Assembly (NCBI GenBank): GCA_025451195.1 | Contig: JANWKV010000033.1 | Coordinates: 1-53,609 of the forward strand | Source of the DNA: Candidatus Microgenomates bacterium | Lineage (GTDB): Bacteria; Patescibacteriota; Microgenomatia; Levybacterales; UBA12049 | Direction of reading: 5' to 3' | Length of the DNA: 53,609 nucleotides | Part shown: positions 9,066-15,271 of the stretch, piece by piece | How positions within the stretch are numbered: the stretch's first letter is position 1 | How the letters are laid out: each line of letters starts with the position of its first letter | Position numbers and translations under genes: made by a program | The notes under the pieces: generated by a model | Seen by the model: only the letters and a program-made list of their open reading frames with translations | Told to the model about the DNA's origin: nothing | Database searches by the model: none

Positions 9066-9116
9066 AGCGGGTTGCAGTTGCATGGACAACTCACACCCGC
9101 GAAAGCGGGTTTTTTT
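9042..9116 (+). promoter_or_regulatory. Transcription attenuator of ilvB
   Basis: Three competing pairings can be read. The Val-Val-Leu codons gttgtcc (9042-9048) pair with ggacaac (9084-9090). gcgggt (9067-9072) can pair with acccgc (9095-9100) as an antiterminator. acccgc can instead pair with gcgggt (9105-9110), followed by seven T, as the terminator. A ribosome stalled on Val/Leu codons would block the first pairing and free gcgggt to make the antiterminator. A ribosome reaching the stop codon would cover gcgggt and let the terminator form. The logic is inferred from base pairing and the known ilv/leu attenuators. Confidence 0.75.
9095..9116 (+). terminator. Intrinsic terminator of the ilvB attenuator
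   Basis: acccgc-gaaa-gcgggt, a 6-bp GC-rich stem with a GAAA tetraloop, runs into seven consecutive T. It sits eight bases before the ilvB start codon, so any read-through is needed for ilvB expression. Confidence 0.85.
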
Positions 9117-9124
9117 GTAGAAAA

Positions 9125-10846
9125 ATGGATAAAAAACAAAAAAACATTCGACAGTCTCAAGGTAAGATAACAGGCAGTCAGGCACTTTTGGAATCTCTTG
9201 TAAGAGAAGGGGTTAGTGTTATTTTTGGATACCCTGGTGGTGCAATAATGCCTGTTTATGATGCTTTGTACAACTATAAAGATAAACTTAGGCATATTCT
9301 TGTAAGGCACGAGCAGGGAGCAGGGCACGCAGCAGAAGGATACGCCCGCGTAACCGGGCGACCGGGGGTTGCACTTGTTACATCCGGTCCTGGTGCAACA
9401 AATTTAGTTACTGCAATTGCAGACGCAATGATAGATTCTGTCCCAATTGTTTGTATAACAGGGCAGGTATCTATGAGCGTTTTGGGCACAGATGCATTCC
9501 AGGAAGTTGACGTAATTGGAGTGACCACTCCAATTACAAAATGGAATTATCAGGTTACAAAAGCTGAAGAAATCCCGGAAGTTATTGCGAAAGCTTTTTA
9601 CATTGCAGGAACCGGTAGACCAGGACCAGTGGTAATTGATATAACCAAAAATGCACAGCAGGATTTAATGGAATTTTATTATCCTAAAAAAGTAGAAATT
9701 ATCGGTTATCAACCAACCACTCAGCCAAATATAAAACAAATAAAGCTTGCCGCAGACTTAATAAACAAGGCAAAAAAGCCTTATATGTTTATTGGTCACG
9801 GAATTCTCATTTCCAATGCCACATCTGAGGTTATGGATTTGGTTGAAAAAACGGGTATGCCTGTTGCATCAACACTCCATGGATTGTCTGCAATTCCCGC
9901 AAACCATCCATTATACGCAGGAATGCTTGGAATGCACGGAAATTACGGGCCAAATATGTTAACGCAAGATGCAGATGTTATTTTGGCAGTTGGAATGCGC
10001 TTTGACGACAGGGTAACAGGAAGGCTTTCAGATTACGCTAAAAAAGCAAAAGTAATCCACATAGATATAGACCCGGCAGAATTAAATAAAAATGTTCAGG
10101 CATTTGTGCCGATAGTTTCTGATGCAAAACCGGCTCTTTCGGCTCTTATAAAATACGTTAATAAAAATACACATACAGCCTGGGTCAATGAATTTAAAAA
10201 AGCTGACAAAAAAGAAGAGGAAAAAGTACATATTCATGAGTTCAAAAACGATAAGGATGGAATAAAAATGGCACAAGTCATAAAAATGCTATCAAATAAA
10301 ACCAAAGGAGACGCAATTATTGTTGCTGATGTTGGGCAGCACCAGATGAAGGCAGCAAGGTACTTCGAATATAAAAATCCACATTCGTATATAACTTCCG
10401 GTGGCGCAGGGACAATGGGATTTGCACTTCCTGCTTCAATGGGTGCAAAAGTTGCAGCGCCTAGAAAAGAGGTTATAGCAATAATTGGAGACGGTAGTTT
10501 CCAAATGACAATTCAGGAATTGGCAACAATTGCACAAGAAGGGCTTCCCGTTAAAGTAATTTTACTCAACAACAACTTTTTAGGAATGGTTAGGCAATGG
10601 CAGGAAATGTTTTACGAGAAACGTTATTCGTTTACAAACCTGAAAAACCCTGATTTTATAGCAGTTACCAAAGGCTTTGGTATAAAAGCAGAAAAAGTTA
10701 TTGATATAAAAGATCTAAGTGCCGCAATGGACCGGATGCTTGATTCTAAAGAAGCATTTTTACTTGAAGTTGAAGTTAAAAAAGAAGAAAATGTTTTTCC
10801 AATGGTGCCAAGTGGGGCAGCGGTTCATGAGATACGGTTGGAATGA
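9125..10846 (+). CDS. ilvB: Acetolactate synthase large subunit IlvB
   Basis: A thiamine-diphosphate enzyme joining pyruvate with pyruvate or 2-oxobutyrate, the first common step to Val/Leu/Ile. The 573-residue length is normal. Visible are the N-terminal GYPGGAIMPVYDAL, the catalytic-glutamate segment RHEQGAGHAAEGYARVTG, the FAD-region GMRFDDRVTGR, and the ThDP motif GDGSFQMTIQEL...NNNFLGMVRQW. No Shine-Dalgarno precedes the ATG; the gene lies directly after the attenuator terminator. The regulatory subunit is in the next gene, fused to an aminotransferase. Confidence 0.96.
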   Translation: MDKKQKNIRQSQGKITGSQALLESLVREGVSVIFGYPGGAIMPVYDALYNYKDKLRHILVRHEQGAGHAAEGYARVTGRPGVALVTSGPGATNLVTAIADAMIDSVPIVCITGQVSMSVLGTDAFQEVDVIGVTTPITKWNYQVTKAEEIPEVIAKAFYIAGTGRPGPVVIDITKNAQQDLMEFYYPKKVEIIGYQPTTQPNIKQIKLAADLINKAKKPYMFIGHGILISNATSEVMDLVEKTGMPVASTLHGLSAIPANHPLYAGMLGMHGNYGPNMLTQDADVILAVGMRFDDRVTGRLSDYAKKAKVIHIDIDPAELNKNVQAFVPIVSDAKPALSALIKYVNKNTHTAWVNEFKKADKKEEEKVHIHEFKNDKDGIKMAQVIKMLSNKTKGDAIIVADVGQHQMKAARYFEYKNPHSYITSGGAGTMGFALPASMGAKVAAPRKEVIAIIGDGSFQMTIQELATIAQEGLPVKVILLNNNFLGMVRQWQEMFYEKRYSFTNLKNPDFIAVTKGFGIKAEKVIDIKDLSAAMDRMLDSKEAFLLEVEVKKEENVFPMVPSGAAVHEIRLE

Positions 10847-10852
10847 GATAAT

Positions 10853-10880
10853 AGTAAGTAGTAAGTAGTGAGTAGTGAGT
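10853..10880 (+). repeat. Heptamer tandem repeat AGTAAGT/AGTGAGT x4
   Basis: Four 7-base units, AGTAAGT twice then AGTGAGT twice, follow 7 bases after the ilvB stop codon. Together with other 7-nt-period repeats in the window it looks like a recurrent microsatellite type of this genome. Confidence 0.75.
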
Positions 10881-10955
10881 ATTTTTGTTCCAAAACATAC
10901 TACAAACTACTTCTGAAGTATCAAAGGTGTCTTTGGGATTTTAAGGAACAAAAAT
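10881..10955 (+). promoter_or_regulatory. 11-bp inverted repeat that could sequester the ilvN RBS
   Basis: atttttgttcc (10881-10891) and ggaacaaaaat (10945-10955) are perfect inverted copies with 53 bases between them. The right arm overlaps the only Shine-Dalgarno-like sequence (aagga, 10943-10947) before the ATG at 10960. If the stem forms in the mRNA it would hide the ribosome site of the ilvN fusion gene. There is no U-tract, so termination is not expected. Confidence 0.4.
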
Positions 10956-10959
10956 AAAT

Positions 10960-12651
10960 ATGGTAACTATTAGAACGTATACAATTATTATTTTTACAGA
11001 AAATAAACCAGGGGTATTAAACAGAATCTCCGATTTATTTTTGCGACGGAAAATCAATATAGAAAGTTTAACTGTTTCTGAAGTGCAAAAAGAAGGCGTT
11101 TCGAGATTTACCGTGGTTGTTAAAGTTGATAAAAACATGATTGAAAAAATTGTTAAGCAGCTTTACAGAATAATTGAAGTTTTGAAAGTCTTTGAAAATA
11201 CAGATAGCGATTTAATCTTTAAAGAAATTGCTTTTTTTAAAGTCGCAACAAAAACCCCGGATCAACGGCACGAGATAGAAGATTTAGCCTATCTTTTTAG
11301 GGCCAGAATAAATTTTGTCGGAAATGATTTTGTGGTTATTGAAAAAACTGGTTCGGAAGAAGAAATTAATTCTTTATATGCACTTTTGCGGCCTTTTAAC
11401 GTGCGGGAGTTTGTGCGTTCCGGAAGGATTGCGGTACTAAAAGAGGAAGCAAGATTTTCCGGTAAGTTTAATCCGACTCCAAAAGAGCCGGCAGACATGA
11501 CTTTAAATATTGATGTTTCAGCAATCAAAAAAATGCAGCTTATGGCATGGGATACAAAGGGCACAATTTCTTTGGCTCAGGGAATTCCATCATTTAATTC
11601 TGCAAAACATATAAGAGACGCTGCAAAAAAGGCAATTGATGAAAATCTGGTAGATAAATATACGGCAGGTAATGGAATTATAGAACTTCGTGAAGCTATT
11701 GTTGAAAAACTTGCTAGGGATAACAAAATGAAAGTAACAACAGACCAGATTATTGTAGCCCACGGCGCAATTGAGGCGTTAATGGCTGTATTTATGGCGC
11801 TTCTTAATCCAAGTGACGAAGTTTTGGTTTTAACGCCTGATTATGCATCACACATTACCCAAACAAGAATTGCACGGCATGGCGGCAGGCCAATTTTTGT
11901 GCCTTTAACAGAAACAGAAAAGGGCTGGGTTTTAGAAGCAGAAAAACTTGAGGCGTCAATTACTCAAAATACAAAAGCAATTCTTATTTGTAATCCCTGC
12001 AATCCGACAGGTAAGGTTTATTCAATAGAAGAATTAAAAGAAGTTGCCAGAATTTCAAATAAATATAATCTTTTTATCATAACAGATGAAATCTACGAAT
12101 ACTTTACGTTTGACGGCAAAAAGCATATAAGTATTGGGAGTTTGCCGGAAGTTAAAGATAGGGTTATCTCTATTTTTGGGATTTCCAAATCATACGCAAT
12201 GACGGGCTGGAGGATAGGTTATATTGTTGCAAATAAAAATCTTATTACTCAAATATTTAAAATTCATGATTCTCTAATAACTTGCCCAACGGCTGTTTCT
12301 CAATACGCTGCAATTGCCGCAATTAAAGGACGGCAAGATATAGTTGAAGAATACAAAAAAGCATTTGAAAAAAGGCGGGGAATTGTTGTGGAAGAGTTAA
12401 GTAAAACGAAAAAGTTGTTTTTGACCAGTAAACCGGAAGGTGCATATTATGCATTCCCGAAATTTGCCAAAGAAGTTGATGATTATGAAATAGCAGTCCG
12501 ACTTATCAGGGAAGCAAAAGTAGCAGTTGTTCCGGGTAGTGCGTTTGGTCTGGGCGGAGAAAACCATATCAGGATTTCATATGGTGGAGATGAGGAAGAA
12601 CTAAGAGAGGGAATGAGAAGAATTGTTAAGTTTGTTGAGAAGAATTGCTAA
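10960..12651 (+). CDS. IlvN (acetolactate synthase small subunit) fused to a class I aminotransferase
   Basis: A 563-residue two-part protein. Residues 1-165 are a full IlvN: an N-terminal ACT domain (IIIFTENKPGVLNRISDLF, INIESLTV) and the C-terminal small-subunit domain with the FKVATKT and NDFVVIEKTG segments. Residues ~180-563 are an AspC/AlaT-type fold-I PLP aminotransferase. It shows ISLAQGIPSF, the AHGAIEAL cofactor site, CNPCNPTG (345-350), TDEIYE and the lysine motif GISKSYAMTGWRIG (K410). A C-terminal arginine lies in HIRISYGG. The fusion joins feedback control of the first step to what is probably the last step of branched-chain synthesis. No ilvE is seen nearby. Confidence 0.93.
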   Translation: MVTIRTYTIIIFTENKPGVLNRISDLFLRRKINIESLTVSEVQKEGVSRFTVVVKVDKNMIEKIVKQLYRIIEVLKVFENTDSDLIFKEIAFFKVATKTPDQRHEIEDLAYLFRARINFVGNDFVVIEKTGSEEEINSLYALLRPFNVREFVRSGRIAVLKEEARFSGKFNPTPKEPADMTLNIDVSAIKKMQLMAWDTKGTISLAQGIPSFNSAKHIRDAAKKAIDENLVDKYTAGNGIIELREAIVEKLARDNKMKVTTDQIIVAHGAIEALMAVFMALLNPSDEVLVLTPDYASHITQTRIARHGGRPIFVPLTETEKGWVLEAEKLEASITQNTKAILICNPCNPTGKVYSIEELKEVARISNKYNLFIITDEIYEYFTFDGKKHISIGSLPEVKDRVISIFGISKSYAMTGWRIGYIVANKNLITQIFKIHDSLITCPTAVSQYAAIAAIKGRQDIVEEYKKAFEKRRGIVVEELSKTKKLFLTSKPEGAYYAFPKFAKEVDDYEIAVRLIREAKVAVVPGSAFGLGGENHIRISYGGDEEELREGMRRIVKFVEKNC

Positions 12652-12674
12652 TTGTAACAGGCTAAATACTAATA

Positions 12675-12680
12675 TATAAT
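12675..12680 (+). promoter_or_regulatory. -10 box (TATAAT) upstream of ilvC
   Basis: TATAAT lies seven bases before the ilvC ATG at 12688 in the 36-bp gap after the fusion gene. The -35 region is weak. It suggests that ilvC can be transcribed separately as a leaderless message as well as from the ilvB promoter. Confidence 0.5.
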
Positions 12681-12687
12681 TAAAATT

Positions 12688-13734
12688 ATGAAAATGAATT
12701 TTGGAGGAGTTGAAGAAACAGTCGTAACTCGTGATGAATTTCCTTTGGAAAAAGCACGCAAAGTTTTAGAAAAAGAAACAATTGCTGTTATTGGATATGG
12801 TGTTCAAGGTCCGGCACAGGCACTTAATATGAGGGATAATGGTTTTAGCGTAATTGTTGGGCAACGAAAGGGTGGAAAAACATATCAAAAAGCAATTGAC
12901 GATGGATGGGTTGAAGGAGAAACACTTTTTGATATAGAAGAAGCAGTTAAGAAAGGGACAATTATTTGTTATTTACTTTCCGATGCTGCGCAAATTGAGC
13001 TATGGCCAACTGTTAAAAAGCATTTAACAAAAGGAAAGACAATTTATTTCTCACATGGTTTTGCTGTTACTTTTAAGGACAAAACAGGAATTATCCCTCC
13101 AAAAGACGTAGATGTTATTTTGGTTGCCCCAAAAGGGTCAGGCCGCACGGTCAGAAAACATTTCCTTGAAGGCCGTGGAATTAATTCCAGTTTTGCTGTT
13201 TTTCAAGACGCAACAGGTAAGGCGCAGGAAAAAGTCAGGGCAATGGGAGTAGGCGTTGGCTCAGGATTTTTATTCCCGACAACATTCCAAAAAGAAGTAT
13301 ATTCCGATTTAACAGGAGAAAGAGGAGTTTTGCTTGGTGCAATTGCAGGGCTTATGGAAGCACAGTACAATTTACTTCGCAAACACGGTCATAACCCGTC
13401 TGAGGCATTTAATGAAACAGTTGAAGAAGCAACACAAAGTTTAATCCCACTTATTGGGGAAAACGGAATGGACTGGATGTTTGCATGTTGTTCAACGACA
13501 GCGCAAAGGGGAGCACTCGACTGGAAACCGAAATTCAAAAAAGCAGTAGAGCCGGTGTTTGACGAACTTTACAAAAGCGTAGAGTCAGGAAACGAAGCGG
13601 AAATAACAATTAAGGCAAATAGTAAACCCGACTACAGGGAAGGCCTTAAAAAAGAATTAGACGCGATGAAAAATAGTGAAATGTGGAAAACCGGAGCAAA
13701 GGTTCGTGAACTCAGACCGGAAAATCAAAAATAG
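12688..13734 (+). CDS. ilvC: Ketol-acid reductoisomerase IlvC (class I)
   Basis: Converts acetolactate or acetohydroxybutyrate to dihydroxy acids with Mg2+ and NAD(P)H. At 348 residues it is class I (short form). Visible are the dinucleotide motif IAVIGYGVQGPAQALNMRD, the cofactor loop GQRKGGKT, SHGFAVTF, VAPKGSGRTVRKHF, and the metal ligands in YSDLTGERGVLLGAI and ETVEEATQSL. It is the last gene before the second attenuator, whose -35 box starts right at the end of the ilvC stop codon. Confidence 0.96.
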   Translation: MKMNFGGVEETVVTRDEFPLEKARKVLEKETIAVIGYGVQGPAQALNMRDNGFSVIVGQRKGGKTYQKAIDDGWVEGETLFDIEEAVKKGTIICYLLSDAAQIELWPTVKKHLTKGKTIYFSHGFAVTFKDKTGIIPPKDVDVILVAPKGSGRTVRKHFLEGRGINSSFAVFQDATGKAQEKVRAMGVGVGSGFLFPTTFQKEVYSDLTGERGVLLGAIAGLMEAQYNLLRKHGHNPSEAFNETVEEATQSLIPLIGENGMDWMFACCSTTAQRGALDWKPKFKKAVEPVFDELYKSVESGNEAEITIKANSKPDYREGLKKELDAMKNSEMWKTGAKVRELRPENQK

Positions 13735-13763
13735 TTGACGGATAAAGGATATTTTGCTAACAT
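13735..13763 (+). promoter_or_regulatory. ilvA-ilvD promoter (TTGACG-17-TAACAT)
   Basis: TTGACG at 13735-13740, a 17-bp spacer and TAACAT at 13758-13763. Six bases separate the -10 box from the ATG of the second leader peptide at 13770. The -35 hexamer is the same as at the ilvB promoter. Confidence 0.7.
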
Positions 13764-13769
13764 AGCTAT

Positions 13770-13817
13770 ATGAAATCGATTTTTGCAGGAATTATTAATA
13801 TTATTACTACTCGCTAA
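13770..13817 (+). CDS. ilvA leader peptide MKSIFAGIINIITTR
   Basis: A 15-codon ORF with five isoleucine codons and two threonine codons, that is, the product and the substrate of the threonine-deaminase pathway behind it. Start and stop contexts mirror the first leader (MKS... ...R-stop, then a gcgggt segment). Predicted transcription starts at the ATG itself, so no ribosome binding site exists. Confidence 0.8.
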   Translation: MKSIFAGIINIITTR

Positions 13818-13868
13818 CGCGGGTTTGATTCCTGTGAAATCAACGCCCGCCAAGAAGCGGGTTTTTTT
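13786..13868 (+). promoter_or_regulatory. Transcription attenuator of ilvA
   Basis: caggaat (13786-13792, inside the leader ORF) can pair with attcctg (13828-13834). gcggg (13819-13823) plus ttgatt (13825-13830) can pair with aatcaa (13838-13843) plus cccgc (13846-13850) as a strong antiterminator. cccgc can instead pair with gcggg (13857-13861) followed by seven T. The arrangement is that of the ilvB attenuator but the sequences differ outside the terminator core, so the structure rather than the sequence is conserved. Confidence 0.75.
13846..13868 (+). terminator. Intrinsic terminator of the ilvA attenuator
   Basis: cccgc-caagaa-gcggg with seven T. The 3' half, gcgggtttttttgtag, is identical to that of the ilvB attenuator terminator. 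Further hairpins (catagctaaagctatg and agccctcatcgggct) follow before ilvA. Confidence 0.85.
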
Positions 13869-13974
13869 GTAGTTTATTCTCCATAGCTAAAGCTATGAAG
13901 GGTTCAGCCCTCATCGGGCTTGAAAAAATATGAAACAAAAAATAACCCAACGGCTGACTCAGGGTAAACAAAAT

Positions 13975-15243
13975 ATGAAAATAACTGTAAAAATGATTGA
14001 AGAAGCAAGAGAGCGGCTTGGAAAAGTTGTTGCAAAAACTCCTTTACAATATTCAAAACGCCTTTCGGAGAGATATGGTGCAAAAATATATTTAAAACGG
14101 GAAGACCTACAGGAAGTCCGTTCTTTCAAAATCCGCGGAGCCTACAATAAAATGTCCACCTTAACTCCTGAAGAAAAAAAACGCGGAGTTGTTTGTGCTT
14201 CTGCCGGAAACCATGCACAGGGAGTTGCTCTTTCATGTTCGCTCCTCAAAATTAATGGAGTTATATTTATGCCAACAATCACCCCTTTGCAAAAAATAGA
14301 CAGAGTAAAACATTTTGGAGATGGTTTTGTAACGATTAAACTTGTCGGGACAACTTACGATGATGCAAGCATGGCATCAAAAGAATATTGTCACGAAAAA
14401 GATATGGTTTATGTTCATCCATTCAACGATCCTCTAACTGTTGCAGGTCAAGGGACAATCGGTAAAGAAATATACGAAGATATAGATGGGGATTTAGATG
14501 TTGTTGTTTGTGCAATTGGTGGTGGAGGATTAATTTCCGGGGTTTCTTCATACTTAAAACAAAAATCCGCTCCGCCAGCTGGCGGACGACGGACCAAAGT
14601 AAAAGTTTATGGAGCCGAGCCAATGGGTAGTCCTTCCATGGTTGAGTCTTTGAAAAAAGGAAAACCTGTAAAAATAGAAAAAATAGAGACATTTGTAGAC
14701 GGAGCTGCTGTACAAATGCCAGGCGAGTTAACAGTTGAAATTTGCAAACAAAATGTGGAAGATATTTTTTTGGTGCCGGAGGGAAAGATTTGTACAACAA
14801 TGGTTGAGCTTTACCAAAACGAAGGAATAATTGCAGAGCCGGCAGGAGCATTAAGTGTTTCTGCGCTTCACTTTCTTAAAGACAAAATAAAAGGGAAAAC
14901 TGTTGTTTGCGTATTGAGTGGAGGGAATAATGATATTTTAAGATATCCCGAAGTTATGGAAAGAAGCTTGGTCTGGCAGGGGAGAAAACATTATTTTCTG
15001 GTTGAATTTGCACAAAAGCCCGGTCAACTTCGTAATTTTTTAGATAAAGCAATAGGACCAACTGATGATATTGTAAGATTTGAATATGTAAAGAGGACCA
15101 GTAAAGAAAAAGGGGCTGCGCTGGTTGGCATAGAACTTCAGAGTAAAGAAAATTTACAACCGCTTTTGGAAAAAATGAAAGAAATAGAATTAAAATTCAG
15201 AATACTTACACCTGATGATTTGTTGTACCAGTATTTGATATAA
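13975..15243 (+). CDS. ilvA: Threonine deaminase IlvA (short biosynthetic form)
   Basis: A PLP enzyme making 2-oxobutyrate from threonine for isoleucine. The catalytic domain (residues ~1-320) shows KREDLQEVRSFKIRGAYNK with the PLP lysine, SAGNHAQGVA and the GGGGLISG phosphate loop. A single C-terminal ACT-like regulatory domain (VEFAQKPGQLRNFLD) matches the one-domain form, as in Bacillus. The ORF track starts 15 codons earlier at 13930. I chose the ATG at 13975 because MKITVKMIEEAR aligns with family N-termini; 13930 remains possible. A palindromic insertion (14566-14593) adds about ten residues (SAPPAGGRRT). Confidence 0.93.
   Translation: MKITVKMIEEARERLGKVVAKTPLQYSKRLSERYGAKIYLKREDLQEVRSFKIRGAYNKMSTLTPEEKKRGVVCASAGNHAQGVALSCSLLKINGVIFMPTITPLQKIDRVKHFGDGFVTIKLVGTTYDDASMASKEYCHEKDMVYVHPFNDPLTVAGQGTIGKEIYEDIDGDLDVVVCAIGGGGLISGVSSYLKQKSAPPAGGRRTKVKVYGAEPMGSPSMVESLKKGKPVKIEKIETFVDGAAVQMPGELTVEICKQNVEDIFLVPEGKICTTMVELYQNEGIIAEPAGALSVSALHFLKDKIKGKTVVCVLSGGNNDILRYPEVMERSLVWQGRKHYFLVEFAQKPGQLRNFLDKAIGPTDDIVRFEYVKRTSKEKGAALVGIELQSKENLQPLLEKMKEIELKFRILTPDDLLYQYLI
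14566..14593 (+). repeat. In-frame palindromic element inside ilvA
   Basis: tccgccagctggcgga (14571-14586) is a perfect 16-bp palindrome, extended outwards by tccg/cgga to about 28 bp. It is strongly GC-rich in an AT-rich gene. It encodes SAPPAGGRR between the glycine loop helix and the KVKVYGAEP strand of IlvA, a surface-loop position. It looks like an inserted element rather than native coding sequence. Confidence 0.65.
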
Positions 15244-15271
15244 TTTTATTGCTCACAAGTGCTAATTTTAA

